The notes: a model not told the origin generated them from the letters alone. A DNA stretch of 64,000 bases from Cryomorpha sp963836915 (GCA_963836915.1 CAWILH010000002.1:868001-932000), one strand, 5' to 3'; numbered from the stretch's first letter, positions 16,311-26,098 are shown. Program-made: numbers and translations.

Positions 16311-17087
16311 ATGAAAAATCTATATAACCCCATCATCCTACTCGCAGTACTTTTAGCCATTTCCAGCTGTGTCACCATCAGGCAAGGCAACGTAGGCGTA
16401 AAGCGCACCGTGGGAAAGATCAATGAAAACATATTGGAGCCTGGAGCCAAATTGTTCAATCCGTTCGCAACTAAAATTATCCTTGTACCAATAAGGACGG
16501 AAAATATTGAAGTGAAGCTGGCATTGCCTTCAAAAGAAGGACTTAACGTATCGGCAGATATTTCTATACTGTACCATGTCAAAAAAGAGAAAGCAACAGA
16601 GATTATAGGTTCCATTGGTATGGACTATGAGTCGACTATCATCATGCCCGTGTTCAGAGCTTCGGCAGCAGATGTCACTGCAAAGTACATGGCCAAGGAT
16701 ATGCATACTGGCAACAGGTTTGAGATCGAATCGGCTATCAAAGAGCAGATGATGAAGATAATAGGTGACCGAGGGTTTGAAATTGAAGCTGTCCTGATGA
16801 AGAGTATCTCCCTGCCAGCAGGATTATATGAAGCGATAGAAGACAAGCTTCAAGCTGAGCAAGAATCTCAGCGCATGGAGTTCGTGCTGCTCAAGGAAAA
16901 GCAGGAAGCCACAAGGAGGACCATCGAAGCAGAAGGTATCAGGGATGCCAATAAAATCATTTCCGAAGGACTCACTCCCCAGATCATTCAATACAAAACG
17001 ATCGAAGCATACCGGGAGCTATCGAAATCGCCCAATGCGAAATTGATTATCGGAAATGGACAGCAACCTATTTTGCTAGAACCTTAA
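16311..17087 (+). CDS. SPFH/prohibitin-type lipoprotein
   Basis: The start is ATG 16311 (MKNLYNPIILLAVLLAISSC); an upstream TTG at 16287 is less likely because a -7-like TAGTTTG sits right over it. It has a lipobox cysteine (ISSC), then a band-7/SPFH domain (about residues 25-190; RQGNVGVKRTVGKINENILEPGAKLFNPF) and a C-terminal helical region rich in Glu and Arg (LQAEQESQRMEFVLLKEKQE). SPFH proteins form ring or cage oligomers on membranes. The lipid anchor in place of a transmembrane helix is a Bacteroidota variant. The protein has 258 residues. Confidence 0.82.
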   Translation: MKNLYNPIILLAVLLAISSCVTIRQGNVGVKRTVGKINENILEPGAKLFNPFATKIILVPIRTENIEVKLALPSKEGLNVSADISILYHVKKEKATEIIGSIGMDYESTIIMPVFRASAADVTAKYMAKDMHTGNRFEIESAIKEQMMKIIGDRGFEIEAVLMKSISLPAGLYEAIEDKLQAEQESQRMEFVLLKEKQEATRRTIEAEGIRDANKIISEGLTPQIIQYKTIEAYRELSKSPNAKLIIGNGQQPILLEP

Positions 17088-17251
17088 AACCATCGGTTAG
17101 GATGAGCCCATTATGGCTTTCATCCTGGTCTTGCTTAATCTCATTTTGCGATTAGCTCTAGTCTGCGCTGGTTATTGCCGACTTTAAGTCAAAAAGCCAT
17201 CTACTCCATAATACGGTAATTTTAAACCCGCCTTTTATAAAACCAAATTCT

Positions 17252-17773
17252 ATGGAAACCGATTACACGAAATTCATCGAGTCGATCGCAGTACTGCTCT
17301 TCTTCTTTGCCATTAGGCTCATTGTAAATCAGGTAATAAGAAGAAATGTATTGAAGAAGCTTATCCAGCCGTCGAGAACTAGGCTTGTAAGGCGCGCGAT
17401 ACATGGCATTTCGCTCATGGTATGTATGCTAATACTTCTGATAATATGGGGAGTGAAGCAATCCGATCTAGTAGTGTTTATAGGCTCAGTGCTCACAGTA
17501 GTAGGGGTGGCTATGTTTGCACAATGGTCACTGCTGTCAAATATCACTGCGAGCATTATCATATTCTTTTATCACAGCATCAGAGTAGGAGACTTTATAG
17601 CAATTATGGAGACCAAAGACTACGAGATACAAGGAGAAATTATTGCGATTGGACTATTCTTCACCACTCTAAAAACCAGCCAAAAACAAGAAGAGATGAC
17701 GCTGCCAAATAATATCTTCATTTTGAAATCGATCAGAAAGGTGGCAGCCGAAGATCCCAATGATGTGGTCTAG
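17252..17773 (+). CDS. Small MscS-family mechanosensitive channel
   Basis: A 173-residue protein: two or three membrane helices (IAVLLFFFAIRLIVNQVI; ISLMVCMLILLIIWGV; LVVFIGSVLTVVGVAMFAQWS) followed by the MscS pore-lining and beta-domain signature LLSNITASIIIFFYHSIRVGDFI and LPNNIFI. It is shorter than E. coli MscS (286 residues) and lacks most of the C-terminal alpha/beta domain. Such mini-MscS proteins occur naturally in Bacteroidota. The ORF stops just before a repeat region, and I see no sign of truncation within the conserved part. Confidence 0.8.
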   Translation: METDYTKFIESIAVLLFFFAIRLIVNQVIRRNVLKKLIQPSRTRLVRRAIHGISLMVCMLILLIIWGVKQSDLVVFIGSVLTVVGVAMFAQWSLLSNITASIIIFFYHSIRVGDFIAIMETKDYEIQGEIIAIGLFFTTLKTSQKQEEMTLPNNIFILKSIRKVAAEDPNDVV

Positions 17774-18303
17774 TGCGGGCGATAGACGCAAGGTTGTTAA
17801 AGTCGCCCCGGTTTCCCCCATACGGGCAGACGGGTGTCTATTCGCGAGTAGGCCAAGAATTCATTTTTTGGCTGGCGACACGGTGTGTAATCCAAGAATG
17901 TGCTATTCGTGTGGGCTCACCCGTACGTTTATATTCTCTACTATTTTATGGGTGACATGCTTAACCGCACGTTGTTACCAGTATGGACTCACCCCTTGCA
18001 TACGGATTCCCTGTGGTCATCCACTATGCTCTCACCCCGCTGCATGCAGACTCGTTGCACAGCGCGCGGTTGGCCTTGGCCAGCTGCGGTACCTGCAAAA
18101 CAGGGTCTCCTACTCTACCCTTTCCACTACGCTTTGCGAGACCATACCAGACCGCCTTCGACCAGAAGTTTGGCGAAGGCTTTCGCTATAGGTGGGTCAA
18201 CCTGATGTGGTTATACGTGGCACTTTCTAATATCTGGCCATTCATCCCACTGCTAGCGATGCTCCTAATAGGGATCAGGGTCTATAAGAAGCAGAAATGC
18301 TGA
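17774..18303 (+). repeat. Degenerate dispersed repeat, copy C, with possible gene remnant
   Basis: ACCAGTATGGACTCACCCC followed by CATACGGATTCCCTGTGGTC (about 17975-18020) matches copies A and B. The last 100 bases read as a hydrophobic tail (NIWPFIPLLAMLLIGIRVYK) in an open frame that ends at 18303. This looks like the remnant of a membrane-protein gene rather than an intact CDS. No other gene is seen in the stretch. Confidence 0.4.
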
Positions 18304-18309
18304 GAAGAC

Positions 18310-19383
18310 TTAAGGCTGGGCTATGCTTAGCGGTGGATCAAAACTCTGGGCGATGTCGCTCCAATGTACCATCTTAAAGTTTTGGGCTACCTTATTTTCA
18401 CCTTCATAATTATATCCATCCTGACAGATCAATAACCCGGAAGGATATAAAGCTCCGAAGCTGTACGGACTTATTTCTAGCCCATCCGTTTCTTCGACCC
18501 CGTCTATGCTACCGTCTTTAATTTCGAAACTCCCCAGATATTTGTTCTGACCGGCACGATCAAATACCGCATAAGAGTAATTTCCCTGGCTCGAAGCTAT
18601 GAGATATCCTGTACCACCTTCCATTGTGTAGATGGCGAGACCTTCTACATCGTACTTGATCTGCCCATTGTCTTCGCCAGAGTTCAAAAGGTAGGTGCCT
18701 GCTGAGCTGGCATCTTCGGCGGCGGCAAATTTAAAAATCCCTGTTCCTTCTTCCCCTACATACAGCACGCCCATTTCATCATCGGCCACCATACCTTCTA
18801 CCTGCGTATCTAGCTTGAGCGTTCTGACCATAGTCGCCCTTAAGCCATCATTTTCTTCATAGAGCTTCCACTGCTCTATCCTTCCTGTCTTACTGTTTAT
18901 GAACGCGTATATCACGCGGGTGTCCCGATTTTGATAGAGGCAGAAACCATACACGTCGGGCAAGTCTGTGGGGATCTGCCCCAATGCGGTGAGCGTCAAA
19001 GAATCGGGTTCGACCCGCCAGAAATCCAAGGTATTGGTACTCCGGTTGCTGGCGCCTACAATATCTATCTTCGAGCTGCCCCAAGGCATATCATTTCTCA
19101 CATCAACATTGTTAATGCGACCTACCAGATAAGTTTGCAGGCGCTTTCCCTTCATGGAGAATAGGTCGATGCCATTGGTTTTGTCAGTGCCTATGATCAA
19201 GCTCTGTTCAGGATCGGCTTCGTTATACCAAATGGCAGGATCATCAGCGGCATCGGTTTCCGGATCGGCAGAAGCAGGCTCGGTCTCATATGCGGCCACC
19301 ACATGCGCCATACCGACATTCTCAGGGGGTTGGCAACCTGAAGCCAAACTGGCAATGCCCATTGCTAAAGCAAGATTCTTCAT
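18310..19383 (-). CDS. Beta-propeller phytase, lipoprotein
   Basis: The start is set at 19383, giving MKNLALAMGIASLASGC with a lipobox; the frame is open 13 codons further upstream into the previous gene. It has 357 residues. The mature part has phytase-family motifs: DAADDPAIWYNEADPEQSLIIGTDKTNGIDLF (two short runs), the NNVDVR strand, IDIVGASNR, VYGFCLYQ, VEGMVADDEMGVLYVGEEGTGI, YDVEGLAIY and DGLEISPYSFG. It releases phosphate from phytate with calcium at a cell-surface location. It lies 5 bases after the TonB receptor stop, in one transcript. Confidence 0.88.
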   Translation of the reverse strand: MKNLALAMGIASLASGCQPPENVGMAHVVAAYETEPASADPETDAADDPAIWYNEADPEQSLIIGTDKTNGIDLFSMKGKRLQTYLVGRINNVDVRNDMPWGSSKIDIVGASNRSTNTLDFWRVEPDSLTLTALGQIPTDLPDVYGFCLYQNRDTRVIYAFINSKTGRIEQWKLYEENDGLRATMVRTLKLDTQVEGMVADDEMGVLYVGEEGTGIFKFAAAEDASSAGTYLLNSGEDNGQIKYDVEGLAIYTMEGGTGYLIASSQGNYSYAVFDRAGQNKYLGSFEIKDGSIDGVEETDGLEISPYSFGALYPSGLLICQDGYNYEGENKVAQNFKMVHWSDIAQSFDPPLSIAQP

Positions 19384-19388
19384 AGGTT

Positions 19389-22316
19389 TTAAAATTTGAT
19401 CCGCAGGCCTAGTCTCACCCAAAATGAGTAAAATTCGGTCTGCAATATTCGTCTATTTTCTGGCGACCCCAAATAATAGCGCAAGGGTTCGTTGGTCACA
19501 TTGCGCAGATCGCCGAAGACTTGTAGCGCCTTGGTAAATTGGTAGTACCCATTAAGGTCGACCCGCCACTGCTTGCCATAATATTCATCTAGATCGGGAT
19601 CGGCGCCGAGGGTACTCAGGAAGTTGTCGTTATAATTTGCCGAGATCTTAAAATACCATTTTGGAGAATCGTAGAATAGGGCAATGTTTAGCGTGTGGGG
19701 CGCCTGTCCCGGCAATGGGATCGTCTCCGTGGCATCTGCATTGAAAAAGTCGGAGTAATCATCTCCCAGCCGCACGATGTTGATATTGTCATTTGCGGAA
19801 AACCGCTTACTCAAAATACCTTCTGAATCGGTGTAGGTATAGTTGGTCAATACGCCAATATTTTTCCAATTATTGGGCAGGAAGGAAAAGAATGTCTGAA
19901 GTTGCACTTCGGCACCGCGCACGAAAGCCCTTCTACCATTCAGCGGAAGCTCGATCTCCAATCTATTGAAATTGGCCTGTGTGGGATCGCCTTCGTACCC
20001 GAAAACCTTATAGTTAAAAATGAAATTATCTATTCTTTTATAGAATATCCCACCAGAGATAATATTCCTTCCACCCCAATATTTCTCTATCAGAAAATCA
20101 AGGTTGAGCGCCGAAGGATAATCTAAATTAGGATTGCCCAGCCGCACTTCGGTGCGCTCATTTTGCACCCGGTAGGGGATCACGTCCCTGAAGTTTGGCC
20201 TTGCATAAGATGTGGTAATGGCCGCCCTAACGTTCAGGTCGGGCTTAACCTGATATTTAAATTGCAGGTTTGGCAACCAAAACTCTACCGTACGATCATC
20301 GGTTACCGTGTCCAGCTCGGTAAAGAAACCACTGCTGCCTTTGAAAACCTGAAACCCTTCATAAGAAATATCTGTGCGCTCATAACGCACCCCACCCAGC
20401 ACCATGATTTTATTAAAATTATGGCGCACCATGAAGTAATAGGCCTGCACTGCTTCATCGGCAGTATAATCCTGCGAATAGGTCCGCTCTAAAGATTCGG
20501 TGATTCCCGCATCGCCGTAAACGAAAAGGGTGGGCCATCGCTCGTACCAATCACGCATGAGTTCGGGGCTCACCATAGACGCTAGTTCATATCCCCGATC
20601 TAAGAAATCACCATCGTAGAAATCATCGCTTACGGCGGCCAGCGTGAGGGTATCGCCCCGAATGGGATAGAGATTTGATCGCTCCCGATAGGCGCCATAA
20701 GATTGGGCGTGTACATCACGCGATTTATCCTTGAACCGTAATAGCGTTCCGAATTTCAGAATATTATTTCCGCCTTTTTTACCATAAGGTATCTCAAGGT
20801 CGAGCCGGCCGATTAGGTTCTGATCGAGAGCTGCCTGGTCTTCAAAAATAAGTTTGGACAAAGTATAGGTATCGTATGCGGTAGCATTTATCGCATTATC
20901 CGGATCTGGAAAGGTGGGGATAGGAAAATCGGGGTTCGACCTATCAAAGCGGATGTTGATGGCCTGTCCAGCATTTTCGAATACGGCTTCCATAGAATTT
21001 GGGGTGATCTCCGAAGCTTGGCTCCGGGCGAGCTCGTAGGTGAGTTTTGCTATTCGGAAATCATGCTCCCCGCCCAAGCTGATACTTGAGATGGTCTGTA
21101 CCTTCTCCCTGTCGCGCAAATCATGCTCTATACCGCCGTACAGGTAATTTCGCTCACTGGTGGCGTCATCGAGTGTAAAAACCTTGCGCCTACGGGTTTC
21201 ATTATCGGTAAATCGATTGTACATCCCATTGATAAAGAGCCTGTTCTTCTCATCTATGTAAAAGTCGAAGGTACCAGAAAGCCCCTGCCTTTCGCGATCT
21301 ACCTCGTAGTGGCGCAACTGTACTTCATTGTACTGTAGAAAGTAATTATCTACCCCCATCCCACCGAAGAATACGCCCTTATCGTATTTAAACTCCATAT
21401 TATCGGCACCTTGCAGGGAGCGAATATAGTTTCCGTTTATTAAGAAGCCCACCCTTCCGCTCCTTTGGGAAAAGGTAAACTGAGCTTCGCCATTTGGCGT
21501 CTGCCTTAAATTATTATACCCACCGGCCAGTACCACATTAAAGGTGGGAATGGTGCTTTCTGCGCGTTTCGTTTTAAGGTTTACCGTGCCGCCTATCGCA
21601 TCTCCGTTCATATCGGGAGTGAGCACTTTTGATACTTCGATGGTCTGTATCTGACTCGCGTTGATCACATCCATACCTACGGTGCGTATAGAGCTCTCTG
21701 GCGAGGGCAGCTGGATACCGTTTACGTTAAAATTGGTAAGCTCGGGCGGGGTTCCCCGCAACTGTACATACTTGCCTTCGCCCTGATCTCGAGTAAGGGT
21801 CACACCAGGCACCCTTGAAAGGGCATCTGCAGCATTCAGGTCTGGGAAGGATTTGATCTGATCTTCCGAAACAATGTTCATGATATTATCGGCTTCGCGT
21901 TGATCCCGCATGGTCTTCACCTGCCCGGTAGCCCTTTCGCTTATCACGATCTCGCCAAGGGCGGTAGAGCTGGCAACCAATAGGAAGTCGTGCGAAAAGG
22001 TGATGTGGGCGGTGATTGAAATTTCAAATTCTTGATCGTCGTAGCCCAAGAATCCGGCGACAATGGTATGGTTTCCGAGCGGGATATCTACTATCCGAAA
22101 ATTGCCCCTGAGATCAGCTATACTGCCAATAGAAGTGCCTTCGATCCGTATAGTGGCACCGAGCAATGTTTCGCCGGTCTTCATGTCTGTTACTGAACCT
22201 TCCAGCACAGCAGCGTTGGCTGTGAGCGACCCTGATACCAGCAGAACGATCACCAAGACCTTCCTAAGCAAAATGGTGATATGGGTACCCATTATCTTCA
22301 TTGAAGCAAACTTCAT
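19389..22316 (-). CDS. TonB-dependent receptor, phytase-linked
   Basis: An outer-membrane active transporter of about 975 residues. I chose the start at 22316 (MKFASMKIMGTHITILLRK, then the signal core VLVIVLLVSGSLTANA). The order is a carboxypeptidase-regulatory domain (VLEGSVTDMKTGETLLGATI), a plug with DALSRVPGVTLTRDQGEGKY and VLTPDMNGDAIGGTVNLKT, and a 22-strand barrel ending in RLGLRIKF. The plug motif MNGDAIGGTVNL is typical of receptors that sit beside phytases. The inferred substrate is phytate or a lower inositol phosphate, based on the next gene. Confidence 0.9.
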   Translation of the reverse strand: MKFASMKIMGTHITILLRKVLVIVLLVSGSLTANAAVLEGSVTDMKTGETLLGATIRIEGTSIGSIADLRGNFRIVDIPLGNHTIVAGFLGYDDQEFEISITAHITFSHDFLLVASSTALGEIVISERATGQVKTMRDQREADNIMNIVSEDQIKSFPDLNAADALSRVPGVTLTRDQGEGKYVQLRGTPPELTNFNVNGIQLPSPESSIRTVGMDVINASQIQTIEVSKVLTPDMNGDAIGGTVNLKTKRAESTIPTFNVVLAGGYNNLRQTPNGEAQFTFSQRSGRVGFLINGNYIRSLQGADNMEFKYDKGVFFGGMGVDNYFLQYNEVQLRHYEVDRERQGLSGTFDFYIDEKNRLFINGMYNRFTDNETRRRKVFTLDDATSERNYLYGGIEHDLRDREKVQTISSISLGGEHDFRIAKLTYELARSQASEITPNSMEAVFENAGQAINIRFDRSNPDFPIPTFPDPDNAINATAYDTYTLSKLIFEDQAALDQNLIGRLDLEIPYGKKGGNNILKFGTLLRFKDKSRDVHAQSYGAYRERSNLYPIRGDTLTLAAVSDDFYDGDFLDRGYELASMVSPELMRDWYERWPTLFVYGDAGITESLERTYSQDYTADEAVQAYYFMVRHNFNKIMVLGGVRYERTDISYEGFQVFKGSSGFFTELDTVTDDRTVEFWLPNLQFKYQVKPDLNVRAAITTSYARPNFRDVIPYRVQNERTEVRLGNPNLDYPSALNLDFLIEKYWGGRNIISGGIFYKRIDNFIFNYKVFGYEGDPTQANFNRLEIELPLNGRRAFVRGAEVQLQTFFSFLPNNWKNIGVLTNYTYTDSEGILSKRFSANDNINIVRLGDDYSDFFNADATETIPLPGQAPHTLNIALFYDSPKWYFKISANYNDNFLSTLGADPDLDEYYGKQWRVDLNGYYQFTKALQVFGDLRNVTNEPLRYYLGSPENRRILQTEFYSFWVRLGLRIKF

Positions 22317-22425
22317 GATGCGGGAGCTATAATAAGGTATCAATGCGCTAGCCCGCGATCTTTGCGGGCTAGTACAGTACAAAGTATGATAGTGATCTAC
22401 TTAAAACTCAATTTCGCTCATCCGC

Positions 22426-23442
22426 TTAGCGGATTACCAATCGCTTTACAGCAATGCTGCTCTCCTGTGATACCTTAACGAGATAAATACCTTTGCTCAA
22501 ATCACTGATAGTGAGATTGGCCGCAGAGCGATCAATATCGAACTGCGCGACCACAGCACCGGTCAGGTTAAGTATTTCAACCTTCGCAGGAGCATTCTGA
22601 ATCAATTCAATTTTTACATTTCCACTTTCAGCGGGATTTGGATAGAGATTGAAAAGGCTTTCTTCCAATTCTAAAATACCAATGGTACCTTGATAGTAGA
22701 CTTGAAGAAATGGACGGCGCTCAGGATGGTTGGTGCCATCACCAGCATTACCTTGGGGATCAACATCTTCAGGATCGGCTATGTTTTCAAAAGATGTAAA
22801 CTCACGGGCATTTTCGGTAGTGGTAGGCCCCTGTACATCGGTGGGTAGGAATATAAGCGCCAAGGCATTTCCTGAAACCCAGCCCGGCCTATTTACCACT
22901 TCCTGCACCACACTTCCGATATCTGCCGTTTTATAAGGCTGCCAAATGATCCACTCTTCAGCCACTGTCCAGTTTACCGCAGCATCTGTTTGGGGGCGAT
23001 CGGTCAACAGGTAGTCGTCCGTAAAATTATCTTCATCAAAGCTGATGGCATTATCTGTTGCCTCGGCTTTGATATTGAGTATGGCTACGTCTTCTGCCGA
23101 TTTTCCTTCATGCGCGTGGAATACCACAAAAGCCGAATCAATCAAAGCTCCCTGTGGGATGCTGAGCGCAGTAAACCGCAGACCCAGGGTCAATAGGTTT
23201 TGATCTTCTGGAGCGCCCTCCCAACCGGCGTTGAGATCATCATCATAATAACTGTCTACCGCGTCGTTTTCCTGTTCCACATCATCGGTAGAAAGATCGA
23301 GCACTACTACAGTCCCGTTATCAAGCGTATCGCTTATTTGGCCACCTGTACCTTGGATAAAACGCTCAAAGAACACTTGCTGGGCAAAACTAGCGTGGCC
23401 AGCAATAGTCATTAAAGAAATGAAGAGTAAATTTTTAATCAT
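22426..23442 (-). CDS. T9SS-exported surface protein
   Basis: A 338-residue protein: signal peptide (ends ASFAQ), a 220-residue beta-sandwich that resembles DNRLRE-type structural domains (DSAFVVFHAHEGKSAEDVAI; LALIFLP), and a C-terminal type A sorting domain of about 75 residues (FNLYPNPAESGNVKIELI, then ISDLSKGIYLVKVS and VKRLVIR). It is exported by the type IX system and probably attached to the cell surface or released. It precedes the TonB receptor by 109 bases on the same strand, so it may be part of the phytate locus. Confidence 0.82.
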   Translation of the reverse strand: MIKNLLFISLMTIAGHASFAQQVFFERFIQGTGGQISDTLDNGTVVVLDLSTDDVEQENDAVDSYYDDDLNAGWEGAPEDQNLLTLGLRFTALSIPQGALIDSAFVVFHAHEGKSAEDVAILNIKAEATDNAISFDEDNFTDDYLLTDRPQTDAAVNWTVAEEWIIWQPYKTADIGSVVQEVVNRPGWVSGNALALIFLPTDVQGPTTTENAREFTSFENIADPEDVDPQGNAGDGTNHPERRPFLQVYYQGTIGILELEESLFNLYPNPAESGNVKIELIQNAPAKVEILNLTGAVVAQFDIDRSAANLTISDLSKGIYLVKVSQESSIAVKRLVIR

Positions 23443-23452
23443 GTCTTTATTT

Positions 23453-23471
23453 TTAGTTTCAGCGAAACTAA
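23453..23471 (-). promoter_or_regulatory. Palindrome at the 5' end of the T9SS-receptor-phytase transcript
   Basis: TTAGTTTC-AGC-GAAACTAA is a perfect 8-bp inverted repeat 10 bases upstream of the start codon of the 22426-23442 gene. It could be an operator or an mRNA hairpin. There is no second copy elsewhere that I noticed. Confidence 0.35.
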
Positions 23472-23569
23472 TTTTGAAGTGCTAACTCATTGTTAACCAT
23501 AAATTAAATTTCACCAGCCTTTGATAATCCAGGCTTAACAAATGGGAGATCAAACGAAGGCCTTGAAAC

Positions 23570-23603
23570 AAAAAAAGCCGCAACCCAGAGAGGGTGGCGG
23601 CTT
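23570..23603 (-). terminator. Terminator after the SGNH hydrolase gene
   Basis: On the minus strand: AAGCCGCcACCC, loop TCTCT, GGGTtGCGGCTT, then a run of seven T (23570-23576). It separates the SGNH gene from the phytase locus. Confidence 0.9.
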
Positions 23604-23624
23604 ATTTAACCAAATTAAGCAATT

Positions 23625-25457
23625 TTAATTCTTCATCACCCTGATGGCCGTTTGGTATTGCGCGGCGCCATTGCTCAGTTCCATTTTAAGGATGAGCAGT
23701 TGTCCGCCGGCATTTACCGGAAGGTTGGGGTGAAGGGTGATCACCTGGCTGCCGGCGGTAAATGGCGCTTTGACCTGATCGAGCTTTCGACCTAGCACAT
23801 CGTAGAAGGAGACGTTCATCACGCCAGCGGTTTTTGCCGAGAAGGCGAGGTTTACAGGTCCGTAAAAAGGATTGGGATATGCCTTTACCGATAGCTGCTC
23901 AATGATGGGGCTGCCCAAACCCGTGGTGATGCCATTGCAAAGCGTATCGAGCTGTGCATCTAATACCCGGTTGAAAAGCAAGGCATGGCCGGCATCGTTT
24001 ACGTGGATCCCATCGCCCGAGTCGAAAGCGGGAAGGATGAAGCCATCTTCTGCCGCGAGACCATTCCAAAAGTCGATCGCAAAGTCGCCGTAGATGGAAA
24101 AGATCGAGTCGCGGACATCTTCCTGCAATTGTATTTGCGAAGGGTTGGTAAAGTTGCGCGGCTGTGTGGTGGCTACATAGGTGGGCACCCCTTCGGCTGC
24201 GGCGGCGTCTACCATCAGTTCGAAATTGGCCAATTGATCGGCCACCGGATAGTTGTTGGCAGCATCATTTGAAGGTAGGTTGATGATGATCGCCGAAGGG
24301 TCAAAGTCGAGCGCGGCAGTCACGTTTCGCTCGGTGTCTATAGTCTGGTTTACGCCCGGCGGTATAGGTGTGCCTGTGGGCAAAAGCTTATAAGTGTTAT
24401 ACCCACCCAGTGCCAGATTGACGATCGGGTAGCGGGTATCATTTTGATATACTTCATTTCTATAGCGGCCCACCCAAGAGCTGTCGGGCTGCGAAGCTCC
24501 GGTGCCGGCTGCGGTCGATGACCCGATCACCACGATGGGACAAGTAGCACCATCAGATGAGATTGTGAAATTGGTCTCGCTCTGATCTTCGAGTCCACCG
24601 GCGGTAACGCGCACCAAGCAGGCTTCTGCTGGATTATCGGGCACCGTCCAGTTATAGACGGTCTGGATAAAGGGAAGGTCGGATTCGATCACGATCCAAC
24701 TGGCGCCATCATCGATAGAATACTCTAGCAATGCAGGGTTTTGAGTGGTGTTGAACCACTTGATGTCCACCGCCTTGCCGGCTTGCCAAAACTCACCACC
24801 ATCGGGCTGGCCCAGCGCTACTACAGGCTCTATGGTCGTATCTTCAGGGTATATCATGAGCACGGCTCCGAGGTAATAGAAGCTGGAACTGTTCACATTA
24901 TTGGACCCTGCCGAGCAGGTGATTGTTATGGTACCATCGGCCGCTGGAAATACGGCGAGCGTGGCTACCATGTCTGCATTATTGCCCGCATTCAGGAAGG
25001 CTACATCAGTGGTAAGGCCTTCGATGTCAAACTGGGTCTCGCGATTTTCGGGGGTATCGCGGGAGCAGAATATATTAAAGGAGTACTCCGAATCCAGATT
25101 GAGATTGGAGAATTGGATAGCACCGGTGGGCTGCACCTGTCCTCCAAAAGGGGGCGTGTTGCCAAAGAAGCTGTCGCCCGTAGCAGTAGATGGAAAGCCC
25201 AGCGCGGGATTGGGCATTTGGGTACCATTGACATTGATATTATTGAATGAGTCTACCACGGCGATAGAGATATCGGTCTGCGCGCCATAGGAGTTCAAGA
25301 GGTTATCAATCTGAGCATCATTGGGGTTGCCTACATTATTCCAAGGCGATGGTGATGTGATGTTCCCAAAATCTACCTTTATGGTATCGTTTTGAGCGAA
25401 AGCCGAAGTAGCCGCGCCGAGAAGGAACAGCAGGAGCATTGTACATTTGTTTTTCAT
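23625..25457 (-). CDS. Secreted SGNH/GDSL hydrolase with T9SS sorting domain
   Basis: A 610-residue secreted protein. After a signal peptide comes a malectin-like or galactose-binding N domain (NDTIKVDFGNITSPSPWNNV) of about 190 residues, then an Ig-like domain (LGQPDGGEFWQAGKAVDIKW to about 300). An SGNH hydrolase follows: block I VIGSSTAAGTG, block II LALGGYNT, block III INLPSNDAANN and block V DGIHVNDAGH with Asp and His. The end is a type A sorting domain (VKAYPNPFYGPVNLAFS ... YQTAIRVMKN). This suggests an extracellular carbohydrate esterase; the substrate is unknown. A terminator follows. Confidence 0.85.
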   Translation of the reverse strand: MKNKCTMLLLFLLGAATSAFAQNDTIKVDFGNITSPSPWNNVGNPNDAQIDNLLNSYGAQTDISIAVVDSFNNINVNGTQMPNPALGFPSTATGDSFFGNTPPFGGQVQPTGAIQFSNLNLDSEYSFNIFCSRDTPENRETQFDIEGLTTDVAFLNAGNNADMVATLAVFPAADGTITITCSAGSNNVNSSSFYYLGAVLMIYPEDTTIEPVVALGQPDGGEFWQAGKAVDIKWFNTTQNPALLEYSIDDGASWIVIESDLPFIQTVYNWTVPDNPAEACLVRVTAGGLEDQSETNFTISSDGATCPIVVIGSSTAAGTGASQPDSSWVGRYRNEVYQNDTRYPIVNLALGGYNTYKLLPTGTPIPPGVNQTIDTERNVTAALDFDPSAIIINLPSNDAANNYPVADQLANFELMVDAAAAEGVPTYVATTQPRNFTNPSQIQLQEDVRDSIFSIYGDFAIDFWNGLAAEDGFILPAFDSGDGIHVNDAGHALLFNRVLDAQLDTLCNGITTGLGSPIIEQLSVKAYPNPFYGPVNLAFSAKTAGVMNVSFYDVLGRKLDQVKAPFTAGSQVITLHPNLPVNAGGQLLILKMELSNGAAQYQTAIRVMKN

Positions 25458-25600
25458 GTCAGTAAGGGATTAAGTGATTTCTATATTTAAAATAGGAAAG
25501 GTACTAAGAAAACGGAATTATGCCCAGCCCTGCGCGGATTAGGCTCGCCTTTACGGCAAATGGAAGGAGTTTCTGAGTGGGCAAGTGGATGGTAAAAAGG

Positions 25601-26098
25601 CTAACCGGATAGCGCATTCTTTTTGACCCATTCATGTTTCAGTTGTCTTGAAGCAGCACCTTTATCGCTTTTTCTGATTGAAAATAAATCCCAAAACCAG
25701 ATTGGTTTATCAAAAATCAAAGGGTAGGAAACATGGGTAGAAATACCCGACTCGATCTCATCATATTCTATTACCAGCTTTTTTTCTGTTTTTACGGGAT
25801 GTTGACCTAGGGTAAACAATAGAACGGTCGCTCGCCCTGTAGCGCACGGTTCGGGTAAAAAGAATAGAGTCGGCTTCATTTTAATCTTGAGGGATTGCGC
25901 AGAGTCGGCCGTGAACTGATAAATTCCAGACTTCTCTAGAATCTCCCATCCATAAGCACATTGATCAGGGTTGACTTTGAAGGCTATGGGCTTGGTTTGA
26001 TTGTTAAAAATGCGTTTTGATTTTGAACCAAGTGATGATTGGTAAGACCAGCACGAACATAAGAACAGCGGCAGAGCGCACATCCATAAGCCCTTCAT
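25601..26098 (-). CDS. Small lipoprotein of unknown function
   Basis: The start is at 26098 (MKGLWMCALPLFLCSC), with the lipobox in FLCSC; the frame extends 5 codons upstream. It has 165 residues. The mature protein is basic and beta-rich (NNQTKPIAFKVNPDQCAYGWE), with no recognised family. It is co-directional with the DsbA-like gene upstream (48 bases). Confidence 0.55.
   Translation of the reverse strand: MKGLWMCALPLFLCSCWSYQSSLGSKSKRIFNNQTKPIAFKVNPDQCAYGWEILEKSGIYQFTADSAQSLKIKMKPTLFFLPEPCATGRATVLLFTLGQHPVKTEKKLVIEYDEIESGISTHVSYPLIFDKPIWFWDLFSIRKSDKGAASRQLKHEWVKKNALSG

Noticed and set aside
17760..18303. Four overlapping open frames of 60-140 codons after the MscS gene
   Set aside because: They cross a repeat family present elsewhere as non-coding copies, and the translations are Cys/Arg/Pro-rich without homology I can see.
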